The notes below the pieces were generated by a model. That model worked only from the letters and a program-made list of their open reading frames with translations, did no database searches and was not told the DNA's origin. Below, piece by piece: positions 51,725-61,052 of a stretch of 64,000 nt of DNA. Both the position numbers and the translations under genes were made by a program. Origin of the DNA: Fodinibacter sp963763015 (GTDB lineage Bacteria; Actinomycetota; Actinomycetes; Actinomycetales; Dermatophilaceae). The stretch is taken from contig CAVXML010000008.1 of assembly GCA_963763015.1 (NCBI GenBank), positions 243,215-307,214 of the forward strand, in the 5' to 3' direction. Position 1 is the stretch's first letter. The number at the start of each line of letters is the position of its first letter.

Positions 51725-52192
51725 TCAATCTCTGTCTGGCTTATCCAGTGCCAGGCTGGTCAAACTCCCGAGTACGAGCAGCCACCATCCGAGCGAGATG
51801 AAGTACGCCACGCGCGCAAGCTTCGCTGGCCATTGTCGGAGCGGGTAGAGCAGCAGCAGTCTCCGTATCGGCGACACTCGTACCGGCTCGGGGAGCCTCA
51901 GCGCTTCTGCCTGAGCCACGAGCTCGGACGCTTCTTCCAGCCACTCGGTCACCCGCGCTCGTGCCTCGCTGAGTGCCTCGGAGGACGGACCGAGGAGGGC
52001 CCCTGTCGTCTTCCACCACTCCCCAGCGAAGGTCACCTGTCTCGTTGCGTCTTCGAGTGCCAGTTTGCGTCTCCCGGCGCGAGACCGCCGAACGCGCCAG
52101 TCCTGGAAGGCGATCGCACAAGCTCCCACGACCGCGGCGACCACCGGAACCAACAAGGCCCCCACGAGGCCAACTACCTGCTCACTGTTCAT
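51725..52192 (-). CDS. Hypothetical membrane protein
   Basis: A 155-residue protein with an N-terminal helix (VVGLVGALLVPVVAAVVGAC), a charged soluble middle (~30-115, RRKLALEDATRQVTFAGEWW) and a C-terminal helix (VAYFISLGWWLLVLGSLTSL). Start ATG 52192 (MNSEQVVGL). Not recognised. Paired with the downstream small membrane gene. Confidence 0.7.
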   Translation of the reverse strand: MNSEQVVGLVGALLVPVVAAVVGACAIAFQDWRVRRSRAGRRKLALEDATRQVTFAGEWWKTTGALLGPSSEALSEARARVTEWLEEASELVAQAEALRLPEPVRVSPIRRLLLLYPLRQWPAKLARVAYFISLGWWLLVLGSLTSLALDKPDRD

Positions 52193-52442
52193 CGGCCGCC
52201 TCCGAGCGCCAGAGTCGATGGGGATGCGGAACCCAAGGGCCGTCAAGCACAGCGCTGATCAGCTGCTCGACTGCAGGCTCACGGCCGATCGAGTCGGGTT
52301 CACGGCGATCCCGGCCCCTGCCCTTCAAGCGACCACGTCGAACGCGGTGACGCCCCGGTGGTCTGGGATCCGCCGACGGTGACAGGGGGCGTCCGCAGGT
52401 CTCGACCTTCTCATGCAGCTGCGCAATGGCGTAGGCAGTCAT
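52182..52442 (-). CDS. Possible small hypothetical protein
   Basis: An 86-codon frame (MTAYAIAQLHEKVETCGRPL...) overlapping the next gene's start by 11 bases. Codon use is compatible with coding, but there is no recognisable domain and no clear ribosome site. Could be the first gene of the small membrane-protein operon or noncoding. Confidence 0.35.
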   Translation of the reverse strand: MTAYAIAQLHEKVETCGRPLSPSADPRPPGRHRVRRGRLKGRGRDRREPDSIGREPAVEQLISAVLDGPWVPHPHRLWRSEAADEQ

Positions 52443-52609
52443 GGGTCCACCCAATGGTCACCGTTGCGACCGCCCGGGCCGGACCCACAGGCCAGGGCCT
52501 GCCCGTGCGGTCGAGGTACTCAGTCTGACAGAGAAGGCTGGCCGCCGTGAACGCCACGTTCGACACCGGCTTCCCGCCCACGACGGAGCGGCACGAGATC
52601 GTCCTCGCA

Positions 52610-52626
52610 AACGGGTGACACCCGTT
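52610..52626. repeat. AACGGGTG-A-CACCCGTT palindrome
   Basis: 8-bp perfect arms around a single base, 25 bp beyond the alpha-glucosidase stop. May be an operator or weak terminator. The rest of 52443-52650 shows no convincing gene. Confidence 0.5.
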
Positions 52627-52650
52627 GACCCGGCGCCGACGTGGGCGAGG

Positions 52651-54335
52651 TCAGCCGCGGGGAGCGATCCAGACCGTCGTCTCCGCGGGCACGACGTCGG
52701 GTCCTTGCGACCCGGACGACAGCAGGACCTCACCGACGTCCAAGGGCAATCTCCGTGGTCCCGAAGTTCGTCACCACCTCCCACCCCGGATGCCGGGCGA
52801 ACCGCAGCACGTCCGGGCGGCCCGTCTCGCGCCACTCGAGGCTCTCTCCCGCAGAGCAGCGCGCGGCGCAGTCGCAGGGCCTTCCGGTAGAGGTTCAGGG
52901 TCGACCCCGGGTCGGCCTCCTCCTCGGCGACGGCGTACTCCGCCATCCACGACGGCTGCGGCAGGTGCGCAGGCCCGGACCCGAAGCCGAACGAGGGTCC
53001 TGCGCTGCTCCAGGGAAGGGGGACACGGCATCCGTCTCGTCCCACGTCGAACCCCCGGCTCCGGACGTACACGGGGTCCTGGCGCTGGGACTCCGGGATG
53101 TCCGCGACCTCGTGCAGCCCCAGCTCCTCGCCCTGGTAGAGGTAGGCCGATCCGGGCAGACCGAGCAGGAACAGGGTCGCCGCTCGGGCACGGCGGAGGC
53201 CGCCCGCGACGTCCAGGCCGTCCCCCCCACCAGCGAGCAGCCACCGGCGGCCGTGCCTGTCGGCGGGACGACCGTTGGGGCCGCGCCCTGGGGAGGGGAG
53301 GCCGTAGCGCGTGGCGTGCCGGACCACGTCGTGGTTCGACAGCACCCACGTGCTCGACGAGCCCGATCGTGCCGCCAGGGCGAGGTTGTCCTCGACGACC
53401 TGTCGGAACTGGCCGGCGTCGAAGTCCGCCTCGAGCAGGTCGAAGTTGAACGCCTGGCCGAGCGACGTCGGGCTGGCGTAGAGGGGGACGCGTGACGGGG
53501 CGACCAACGCCTCGGCGACCGCGGACCGCGGGGGGACATAGGCGTCGAGGACGGCGCGCCACTCCGCGTACACGTCGTGCACGTCGTCGCGGTCCAGCAG
53601 CGGGTGCGTGCCGTCGACCGGCAGCACCTCGAGCACCGCCTGGCTGGGCAGCGGCTCACTCATGTTCTTGGTCAGCAGGTGGGCGACGTCGACGCGGAAG
53701 CCGTCGACGCCACGGTCGCCCCAGAAGCGCAACGTCTTCACGAAGTCGGCGCGGACCTCGGCGTTCGCCCAGTTGAGGTCGGGCTGCTCGACGGCGAAGA
53801 GGTGCAGGTACCACTGGCCGTCCGCGACCTGCTCCCAGGCGGGCCCGCCGAAGAACGAGCGCCAGTCGGTGGGTGGATCTTCCCCCTCCGGACCGGAGCC
53901 TTCCCGGAAGATGTACCGCTCGCGAGCCGCCGAACCGCGACCGGCCCGTAGCGCCTCCTGGAACCAGGGGTGCTCGTCGGAGGTGTGGTTGGGGACGATG
54001 TCGACGACGACGCGGATGCCGTGGGCATGCAGCCGCTCCACCAGCGCGTCGAAGTCCTGGAGCGTGCCGAGACGAGGGTCGACGTCGCGGTAGTCGGCGA
54101 CGTCATAGCCGCCGTCCGCCAGCTTCGAGGGGTAGAAGGGACTGAGCCAGACGGCATCCACCCCGAGCGCCACGAGGTAGTCGACCCGCGAGAGGATGCC
54201 GGGCAGGTCACCGAGCCCGTCGCCGTTGGCGTCGGCGAAGCTGCGCGGGTAGATCTGGTAGACGACGGCTTGGCGCCACCAGGGCGTCGAGGCGGCGGCA
54301 TCCGTGCCGGGGTGGGGGCGCGCGGCGGTGGTCAG
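52651..54335 (-). pseudogene. GH13 oligo-alpha-glucosidase, two C-terminal frameshifts
   Basis: Cytoplasmic GH13 enzyme that cleaves alpha-glucosidic oligosaccharides. Landmarks: WWRQAVVYQIYPRSFADANG, VVVDIVPNHTSDEHPWFQEA, DGFRVDVAHLL (nucleophile Asp), SAVAEALVAP (acid Glu) and LSNHDVVRHATRYG (transition-state Asp). Near 52.85 kb an extra G in GGG shifts the frame; the correct one continues ESLEWRETGRPDVLRFARHP. An extra T near 52.74 kb breaks it again before TTVWIAPRG and the stop at 52651. The start after GGAGG is CTG 54335, where relatives have ATG/GTG; no closer standard start exists. It may process sugar imported by the ABC system at 0.4-4.6 kb. Confidence 0.85.
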
Positions 54336-54695
54336 GGAGTCCTCCTGAGGTCGTGACGGCGTATCGGGTGTGAGTGTTGTCCGCTGTTCGGCTCGTGCGG
54401 GCGCGGTTGGGTGCAGCTGGAGTGGCCGTAGCGGGCGGCGCGATGGCCACGGCGTCAGCGGCATGAGGTACGCCGAGAACCAGAGAACTGTAGTTGTTGC
54501 TGTCTGCGTCTGAAGGATGCCCCACAGGACGGAAGGACGAGCTGCTCGTGTGAACGGGGGGGTGACCACTGAGTCGACGGTTCGCGTGTCGATCCCCGCC
54601 GCCGCCTCGGCATCCGAGCGATTGGGCCCCGGGCCAAGTCGAAAGGGAAGTCTTCGCGCCGCCCTGCCGGCGGCCCTGTCACTAGGCTCTGAGGC
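54336..54695. other. 360-bp divergent intergenic region, no gene seen
   Basis: Lies between the divergent alpha-glucosidase and sulfatase genes and must hold both promoters. I see no clear operator, AAGCGCTT site or RNA fold. Reading frames crossing it are low-complexity extensions of neighbours. Confidence 0.5.
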
Positions 54696-56102
54696 GTGCG
54701 CCGCCGGCCGAACATCGTGTTCGTGATGGCCGATGACCACGCCGCGCACGCGATCGGCGCGTACGGCAGCCGGGTGAACGAGACGCCGCACCTGGACCGC
54801 CTTGCCGCAGCGGGTATGCGGTTCGACAACTGCTTCTGCTCCAACTCGATCTGCGCCCCGAGTCGCGCCGCGATCCTGACCGGGACGTACAACCACGTCA
54901 ATGGGGTGACGACCCTGAGCGCGCCGTTCGACAGCGCGCAGCCGACCTTCCCGGCGATCCTGCAGGCCGCTGGCTACCAGACGGCGATCTTCGGAAAGTG
55001 GCACCTCGGCCACGGTGCAGGTCACGACCCTGTGGGTTTCGACGAATGGCGGATTCTTCCCGAGCAGGGGGAGTACCACGATCCCGAGTTCCTCAGCGCC
55101 GCCGGGCGCGAGCGCATCCCGGGCTACGTGACGGACATCATCACCGACCTGTCCCTCGACTGGATCTCGAGCCGGGACCCGTCCAAGCCGTTCTGCCTCC
55201 TGGTGCACCACAAGGCACCACACCGAAGCTGGGAGCCCGACGCTCGCCACCAGGGCCTGTTTGCCGAGCGGGAGATGCGTGAGCCGGTCACCTTCCGCGA
55301 CGACTATGCGAACCGCTCCATGGCGGCGAGCCAAGCACGGATGCGGATGACGGACCTCGGGTCCGAGGACGTCAAGGAGGTTCCGCCCGAGGGGCTCGTC
55401 GGTGAGGAGCTCGACTCGTGGCTGTACCAGCGCTTCATCAAGGACTACCTGCGCTGCGTCGCCTCCATCGACGACAACATGGGCCGCCTGCTCGACCTCC
55501 TCGACACCGAGCACCTCAGCGAGGACACGGTCGTGGTCTACACCTCCGACCAGGGGTTCTTCCTGGGGGACCACGGCTGGTTCGACAAGCGCTTCATGTA
55601 CGAAGAGTCCCTCCGGATGCCGTTGCTCGTCCGGTACCCACGCGAGGTGCCTCCCGCTTCGGTCTGCCAAGAGCTGGTCCTCAACGTCGACTTCGCCCAG
55701 ACGCTGCTCGACCTGGCCGACGTCGATGCCCCGCCCCGGATGCAGGGCCGCAGCATGCGCGGACTTCTGGGCGGCGAGCGGCCGAAGGATTGGCGTCGGG
55801 CCGTCTACTACCGGTACTGGGAGCACGACGGCGGCCACGGCGTCTGGGCGCACTACGGCGTGCGCACCGAGCGCTACAAGCTCATCTACTACTACAACGA
55901 CGGCCTCGGCCAGCCCGGCGCCTCGGACGCGGTGTTCCCACCGGAGTGGGAGCTGTTCGACCTCGAGTCCGATCCGTATGAGCTGAGAAGCGTCTACGAC
56001 GACCCCGCCTACGCAAAGGTGCGTGAGGAGCTGACCCGCGAGCTGCACCGCCAACAGCAAGACATCGGTGACCGGCCGCACCCCACGGATGGCGAACCTT
56101 AA
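54696..56102 (+). CDS. Sulfatase (Cys-type), no signal peptide
   Basis: A 468-residue type I sulfatase. N-terminal metal site RRPNIVFVMADDHAAHAIGA; the formylglycine motif C-x-P-S-R is CAPSRAAILTGTYNH with Cys53; then FGKWHLGHG and SDQGFFLGDHGWFDKRFMYE (metal Asp/His). Cys53 must be converted by a formylglycine-generating enzyme, not seen here. Start GTG 54696. Having no signal peptide it is probably cytoplasmic, desulfating imported sulfated sugars or choline-sulfate-like compounds. Confidence 0.92.
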   Translation: MRRRPNIVFVMADDHAAHAIGAYGSRVNETPHLDRLAAAGMRFDNCFCSNSICAPSRAAILTGTYNHVNGVTTLSAPFDSAQPTFPAILQAAGYQTAIFGKWHLGHGAGHDPVGFDEWRILPEQGEYHDPEFLSAAGRERIPGYVTDIITDLSLDWISSRDPSKPFCLLVHHKAPHRSWEPDARHQGLFAEREMREPVTFRDDYANRSMAASQARMRMTDLGSEDVKEVPPEGLVGEELDSWLYQRFIKDYLRCVASIDDNMGRLLDLLDTEHLSEDTVVVYTSDQGFFLGDHGWFDKRFMYEESLRMPLLVRYPREVPPASVCQELVLNVDFAQTLLDLADVDAPPRMQGRSMRGLLGGERPKDWRRAVYYRYWEHDGGHGVWAHYGVRTERYKLIYYYNDGLGQPGASDAVFPPEWELFDLESDPYELRSVYDDPAYAKVREELTRELHRQQQDIGDRPHPTDGEP

Positions 56103-56584
56103 GTCACGGTGCACCCTCCACCAGCGCAGTAGCGCGTCACGCCGGGTAGGCCACTGGACCAGCTGCCTCGGCTCGGGCCGCGCGGTGAGCGCGACCCGCA
56201 ACGGTGCCGTCCGCGGCTCGCCGCTGCGCCCTCCGGACCCGATCGCGGGGGCTGCGAGCACCTCGCGGCCGCCGAGGTCCCGAGGGCGCCCACGTCGGTG
56301 GAGGCAGCCGACGGTGCCTCGCCGATGGCCTTCGCTGGGTGCACCTGCGGTCGTGCGCGCACGCGGGAAGGTCGGCTGCTGCGACTCGTAGCCGGGCCGG
56401 CACGCCGAGGCGCACTTCCAACGAGACCGGTCACCCCGTCATGCAGCAGCGAGCCCGGCGAGGCGTGGCGCTGGTGCTTCGTCGACGAGGTCGCCGGCTG
56501 ACCCGGTTCCGAATGCCTACCGGCCGGTAGCGCTCTAGGTTGACCAGGGAGAAGCAGCCCCAGCGCTTCGAGGAGGCCGTCCCC
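56103..56584. other. 482-bp intergenic region, no convincing gene
   Basis: Between the sulfatase and the permease. Short frames here lack recognisable domains or ribosome sites. The only structure I can support is the 14-bp palindrome at 56517-56530, listed separately. Possibly a decayed gene. Confidence 0.5.
56517..56530. promoter_or_regulatory. CTACCGGCCGGTAG palindrome before permease
   Basis: Perfect 14-bp palindrome 54 bp upstream of the permease start, suited to a TetR/GntR-type dimer. No matching regulator gene lies beside it. Confidence 0.55.
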
Positions 56585-58084
56585 ATGTCTGCGCCCACCA
56601 GGTCCGGCCCCCTTCCACTCGGCAGCCAGCTCTCCAGGCGCAAGCCGGTCGTCTTCCGGCGGCACCACCACCCGGGGGAGGAGCTCGGGCGCACCCTGAC
56701 GACGTTCCAGCTCACCATGTTCGGTGTCGGGGCCACCGTCGGCACCGGCATCTTCTTCGTCCTCAGCGAGTCCGTGCCCGAGGCCGGACCCGCGGTCATC
56801 CTCAGCTTTCTCCTCGCCGGCCTCGCCGCCGGCCTGTCCGCCCTGTGCTACGCCGAGCTGGCCAGCGCCATCCCGGTGAGCGGATCGACCTACTCCTACG
56901 CGTACCACGCGATGGGAGAGCTCGTCGCCGTCATCATCGCGGGGTGCGTCCTGCTCGAGTACGGCGTCGCCGCGTCGGCCGTCGCGGTGGGGTGGAGCGG
57001 GTACTTCAACGAACTGCTCGACTCCACCCTCGGGTTCCAGATCCCGCAGGCGCTCTCGACGTCCTTCATCCCCGGCTCGGACGGTGAGGCGACCGGCGGC
57101 GTGCTCAACCTGCCGGCCGTCGTCCTCGTGTTCCTGTGCATGCTCCTGCTGCTGCGAGGTGCGACCGAGTCGGCCCGGATCAACACGATCATGGTGCTCA
57201 TCAAGCTCGGCGTCCTCATCCTCTTCATCGTCATCGGGCTCACCGCCTTCAACGCCGACCACTTCGACGGCTTCTTCGGCGCCGGCATCGGCGGCATGAC
57301 CGCTGCAGCGGGCACGATCTTCTTCTCGTTCATCGGCCTGGATGCCGTCGCGACCGCTGGTGAGGAGGTCAAGGACCCGCAGCGGGCCCTTCCTCGAGCC
57401 ATCATCGGGGCGCTGGTCATCGTGACGACCGTCTACGTGCTCGTCGCGCTGGCCGGGCTCGCCGCCAAGCCCACCGCCTGGTTCAGTGAGGACGCCGCAC
57501 AGGACGCCGGGCTGTCGCAGATCCTCAACGACGTCACCGGGTCGACGATCTGGGGCACGATCCTCGCCGCCGGCGCGGTCATCTCGATCTTCTCGGTCAC
57601 CCTCGTCACCCTGTACGGACAGACCCGCATCCTGTTCGCCATCGGCCGCGACGGCCTCATCTCCCGGCGCTTCACGCAGGTCAACCCGCGGACGCTGACC
57701 CCGAGCTTCAACACCGTCGTCGCCGCGGTCGTCATCGCGCTCATCGCCGGTCTCGTGCCCTCGGACTACCTGTGGGACACCGTCTCCATCGGCACCCTCG
57801 TCGCGTTCTCGGTCGTCGCCGTCGGCGTCATCGTCCTCCGCCGCACCCATCCGAACCTCGAACGCCCGTTCACCATCCCGGGCTACCCGGTGACCCCGGT
57901 GCTCGCCGTCCTCGCCTGCGTATGGATCCTCGTCAAGCTCCCGGCGATCACCTGGCTGATCTTCGGCCTCTGGCTCGTCGTCGTCCTCGCCTTCTACTTC
58001 GCCTACGGCCGGCGCCACGCGGCTCTCAACCACGTCGTGGACCTCGAGGACATCGCCGAGCCCCGCGGTGACGAGGAGGACTGA
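56585..58084 (+). CDS. APC-superfamily cationic amino-acid permease (CAT type)
   Basis: A 499-residue transporter with ~12 membrane segments. CAT-family motifs: FGVGATVGTGIFFVLSESVP near helix 1, LCYAELASAIPVSGSTYSYA, and FFSFIGLDAVATAGEEVKDP. ATG 56585 has AGGAGG 8 nt upstream. The stop overlaps the universal stress gene by one base, and an arginase follows, so uptake of arginine or a relative is a reasonable guess. Confidence 0.92.
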   Translation: MSAPTRSGPLPLGSQLSRRKPVVFRRHHHPGEELGRTLTTFQLTMFGVGATVGTGIFFVLSESVPEAGPAVILSFLLAGLAAGLSALCYAELASAIPVSGSTYSYAYHAMGELVAVIIAGCVLLEYGVAASAVAVGWSGYFNELLDSTLGFQIPQALSTSFIPGSDGEATGGVLNLPAVVLVFLCMLLLLRGATESARINTIMVLIKLGVLILFIVIGLTAFNADHFDGFFGAGIGGMTAAAGTIFFSFIGLDAVATAGEEVKDPQRALPRAIIGALVIVTTVYVLVALAGLAAKPTAWFSEDAAQDAGLSQILNDVTGSTIWGTILAAGAVISIFSVTLVTLYGQTRILFAIGRDGLISRRFTQVNPRTLTPSFNTVVAAVVIALIAGLVPSDYLWDTVSIGTLVAFSVVAVGVIVLRRTHPNLERPFTIPGYPVTPVLAVLACVWILVKLPAITWLIFGLWLVVVLAFYFAYGRRHAALNHVVDLEDIAEPRGDEED

Positions 58085-58968
58085 TGCCCCTCCTTCTCGG
58101 CTACAGCCCACACCCGGAGGACCTCGGCGCGCTCGACCTCGCGTGCCAGCTCGCGCGCTCCGACGGGGAGTCGGTGCACGCGGTGACCGTCGTCCCCCAG
58201 GTCTGGCCCACCGTCGTGGCCGGACACACGGACCGCGAGTTCGAGGCGTGGGCGGCCGAGACCGGGGCCGAGTGCGCTGCCGAGGCGGCCACCCACCTCA
58301 GCGCCCACGATGACGTGCCCGCCGAGACGAGCTGGGTGTCGGGCCGCTCGGTCCCTCAGGCCCTGTTGGACCGCGCCGCCACGATCGGCGCCGCGCTCGT
58401 GGTCGTCGGCTCGGGCGACGACGTCGCCCACGGACAGGTCGGCATCACGAGCAAGACGGACCGGCTGCTGCACTCCTCCGACGTGCCGATCGCCATCGCC
58501 CCCCGCGGCTACCAGGCCGGCCCCGGCGCCAGGATCACCCGGATCACCGTCGCCTTCCGCGGTGACGACGCCACGTGGAGCCTGCTCCACAACGTGGCCC
58601 AGATCGCCCGCCGTACCGGCGCGTCGATCCGGGTGGTGACCTTTGCCATCCGCTCCCGACCGATGTACCCACGTCGGGTCAGCGGCGCCGAGGACATGGT
58701 TCACGAGGCCTGGGTGCAGCAGGCCCGTGAGGAGCAGGCCAAGGCCGCCGAGCACCTACGCACTCTCGGCTTCACCGACGACACGCTGACGCTGGCCGTG
58801 GCCGAGGGGCGCAGCTGGGGCGGCGCGATGGACGCCCTCGACTGGGGGCGTGGTGACGTGCTCGTCGTCGGCTCGAGCTCGACCCATCGGCTCAGCCAGG
58901 TCTTCCTCGGCTCCAGCGCCGCCAAGGTCGTGCGCCACTCCCCGGTCCCCGTCATCGTCGTCCGCTGA
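58084..58968 (+). CDS. Tandem universal stress protein
   Basis: A 294-residue protein with two UspA domains (~1-140 and ~150-294). The ATP-binding loops are VVVGSGDDVAHGQVGITSKT in the first and VLVVGSSSTHRLSQVFLGSS in the second. Start ATG 58084 overlaps the permease stop. In actinobacteria Usp proteins often accompany transporters and may modulate them. Confidence 0.92.
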   Translation: MPLLLGYSPHPEDLGALDLACQLARSDGESVHAVTVVPQVWPTVVAGHTDREFEAWAAETGAECAAEAATHLSAHDDVPAETSWVSGRSVPQALLDRAATIGAALVVVGSGDDVAHGQVGITSKTDRLLHSSDVPIAIAPRGYQAGPGARITRITVAFRGDDATWSLLHNVAQIARRTGASIRVVTFAIRSRPMYPRRVSGAEDMVHEAWVQQAREEQAKAAEHLRTLGFTDDTLTLAVAEGRSWGGAMDALDWGRGDVLVVGSSSTHRLSQVFLGSSAAKVVRHSPVPVIVVR

Positions 58969-59002
58969 CCACCCCGCCAGCGCTCGCGAAAGGAGCCACC
59001 GT

Positions 59003-59947
59003 GTGTCCGCAGTCAGCCTGATCGGGGCACCCACCGACGTCGGCGCCAGCGTCATCGGGGCCCGGCTCGGGCCGGGTGCCCTCCGGGTGGCCGGCGTCGC
59101 CGACGCAATCGCTGCGTTCGGCCACGAGGTCCGCGACCTCGGCGACCTGGAGGGGCCCGACAACCCCCTGCGACCCCCGGTCGCGGGCTACCGGCACCTC
59201 GCGGAGGTGAGCGAGTGGAACCGGCTGGTCCACGACGCGTACTTCTCCGAGCTCGAGGGCGGGCACCTGCCGATCCTCCTCGGCGGCGACCACTGCCTGG
59301 CCATCGGGTCGATCAGTGCGGTCGCTCGGCACTGCCGCGGCACGGAGCGCCCGATGCGCGTGCTCTGGTTCGACGCCCACGCCGACTTCAACACCGCGGC
59401 GATCACGCCGTCGGGCAACCTCCACGGGATGCCGGTCGCCTGCCTCACCGGGCACGGTCCCGACGAGCTGACCGGCCTGTCCGGCACGACGCCGGCCATC
59501 ACGGCCGACGTCGTGCGCCAGATCGGCCTCCGGAGCGTCGATGCGGGCGAGAAACGCCTCCTGCACGACATCGGGGTCGAGTGCTTCGACATGCGCTACC
59601 TCGACGAGATGGGCTTTCGCAAGACGATGCGGCGTGCCCTTCGGGGCCTCACCCCGGAGCACCACGTCCACATCAGCCTCGACCTCGACTTCCTCGACCC
59701 CCAGGTCGCCCCGGGTGTCGGAACCCCCGTCATCGGCGGCCCGACCTACCGCGAGGCGCAGCTGGCCATGGAGATGGTCGCCGACACCGGGCTGCTTCGT
59801 TCGATCGACATCGTCGAGCTCAACCCCGCCGTCGATGTGCGCAACGCGACCGCCGAGGTCGCCGTCGAGCTGCTCGACTCCCTCCTCGGCAAGTCCACGC
59901 TGCTGCGGGTCCACGACCGCCCCACCGCGGAGGACCTCTCCGGCTGA
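59003..59947 (+). CDS. Arginase-family ureohydrolase
   Basis: A 314-residue binuclear-manganese hydrolase. Metal-site motifs: ILLGGDHCLAIGSISAV, WFDAHADFNTAAITPSGNLH (the arginase-like SGNxHG) and ISLDLDFLDPQVAPGVGTPV. Arginine to ornithine plus urea is the likeliest reaction; a related guanidino substrate is possible. The GTG 59003 has AAGGAG 7 nt upstream. Follows the permease and stress gene by 34 bp in the same direction, suggesting one uptake-and-breakdown unit. Confidence 0.92.
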   Translation: MSAVSLIGAPTDVGASVIGARLGPGALRVAGVADAIAAFGHEVRDLGDLEGPDNPLRPPVAGYRHLAEVSEWNRLVHDAYFSELEGGHLPILLGGDHCLAIGSISAVARHCRGTERPMRVLWFDAHADFNTAAITPSGNLHGMPVACLTGHGPDELTGLSGTTPAITADVVRQIGLRSVDAGEKRLLHDIGVECFDMRYLDEMGFRKTMRRALRGLTPEHHVHISLDLDFLDPQVAPGVGTPVIGGPTYREAQLAMEMVADTGLLRSIDIVELNPAVDVRNATAEVAVELLDSLLGKSTLLRVHDRPTAEDLSG

Positions 59948-60025
59948 CGCCCGCCCGCCCCGCAGGTGCCCCGATGGCACACCGGGGAGCGAGCGCGCCG
60001 CTGCCGGCGGGCCAGGTTGTGCCGT

Positions 60026-60316
60026 ATGCCGTCCGCCCACCCCGCGCTCCTGCTCGCCTCCGCGTCCCCGGCCCGTCGCAGCACGTGGCGGGCCGCGCGG
60101 GTGGAGGCCCTGGCCCACGTGTCGTCGGTCGACGAGGACTCGGTCGTCACGGCCGCCGAGGCTCGGCACGAAGCCCTCGGCGCCGCCGACGTCGCCCTGC
60201 TCCTCGCCCACGCGAAGGCGGAGGACGTCGTGGCCCCGCTCGAGCCCGAGGAGGGTGACCCCGAACCTCCAACCCCCTGCTTGCAAAATCCCCGAAGTGG
60301 TTCCGCGAGAGGGTGA
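60026..60316 (+). pseudogene. maf: Maf-like nucleotide pyrophosphatase, 3'-truncated
   Basis: ATG 60026 opens the Maf signature HPALLLASASPARRSTWRAA, then VSSVDEDSVV and LAHAKAEDVV, but homology stops about residue 78, before the catalytic Asp. The frame then reads unrelated sequence to a stop at 60316. Full Maf proteins are ~200 residues. The break at ~60.26 kb coincides with a drop in GC and the start of the restriction-modification genes, so Maf was probably cut by their insertion. Confidence 0.72.
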
Positions 60317-60337
60317 TTGAGCACGGGTCAGGGCGTT

Positions 60338-60394
60338 GTGGGGTACGCAATCACACCATTTTCGTACCCCACTGCAGTACTTCTCTGGGGTACG
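60338..60394. promoter_or_regulatory. GGGGTACG inverted/direct repeats before vsr
   Basis: GTGGGGTACG (60338-60347) and its complement CGTACCCCAC (60363-60372) form a 10-bp inverted repeat with a 15-nt spacer. A third copy, TGGGGTACG, is at 60386-60394. All lie 33-89 bp before the vsr start. They may be operators for a regulator of the modification genes. Confidence 0.6.
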
Positions 60395-60426
60395 AATCTG
60401 GGGCACCGCCGACGTAGGTTGGAGCC

Positions 60427-60906
60427 GTGGCGGAGCGGTGGGTCAGCACTGAGGCGGGCGCGCACCTCGCTGGGCGACGCAAGGTCAACACGGCTCCTGA
60501 GGTCCTGCTTCGCCAGGCGGTCCATGCGGCCGGCGGGCGGTTCAGGCTCCACCGGCAGATCGCCAAGGGCTGCACCCCGGACTTCGTCCTGCCGTCGCGC
60601 CGCGTCGCCGTCTTCGTGGACGGGTGCTTCTGGCACGGGTGTCCCGAGCACGGCCGCAAGACGCCGTGGACCGGACCCAACGCGGAGCTCTGGGCCGACA
60701 AGATGCGCCGCAACGCCGAGCGGGACCGCCGGTCCACAGACCTGGCACAAGATCACGGATGGCACGTCGTGAGGGTGTGGGAGTGCCAGGTACGTCGGGA
60801 CCCGGGCGCCGTGGCCCAAGCGGTCATGAGTCCACACGAGCCCGACCGAGGACCTGGTTTCCACAGCCTGTCGGACCCTGTTGATGGAGTACCTCCTGCG
60901 AGGTGA
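60427..60906 (+). CDS. vsr: Very short patch repair endonuclease (Vsr)
   Basis: A 159-residue T:G-mismatch nicking endonuclease that repairs deamination at sites methylated by a C5 cytosine methyltransferase. Family signature: TAPEVLLRQAVHAAGGRFRL, GCTPDFVLPSRRVAVFVDGC with Asp (DFVLP), and FWHGCPEHGRKTPWTGPNAE (zinc/active-site His and Cys). GTG 60427 follows GGAG. Located just upstream of the cytosine methyltransferase, the classic partner. Confidence 0.92.
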   Translation: MAERWVSTEAGAHLAGRRKVNTAPEVLLRQAVHAAGGRFRLHRQIAKGCTPDFVLPSRRVAVFVDGCFWHGCPEHGRKTPWTGPNAELWADKMRRNAERDRRSTDLAQDHGWHVVRVWECQVRRDPGAVAQAVMSPHEPDRGPGFHSLSDPVDGVPPAR

Positions 60907-61052
60907 TGCTTCGCCCCTGGCGCATCGGGTCGACCCTGTGGGATGCGCACGACCAGAGGACTCCGCTCCCATGAACGACGCCCTGCCGCTCCACTTCAAC
61001 CAGTCCGCGCGGGAAGCTTGATCAGCTGTTGCTTCAGCTGAGCTCTGCTGCC

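Noticed and set aside
52540..52620. Tiny forward frame (VNATFDTGFPPTTERHEIVLANG) before the GH13 stop
   Set aside because: 23 codons, no ribosome site and no known peptide family; could be a remnant, but unsupported.
52458..56261. Very long reverse-strand frame (over 1200 codons)
   Set aside because: Only its middle is the real GH13 gene. The upstream ~600 codons are antisense to the sulfatase and have no family features; the last part follows a frameshift.
56099..58111. 670-codon reverse frame opposite the permease
   Set aside because: Highly charged low-complexity product with no domain; antisense shadow of a clearly recognised transporter.
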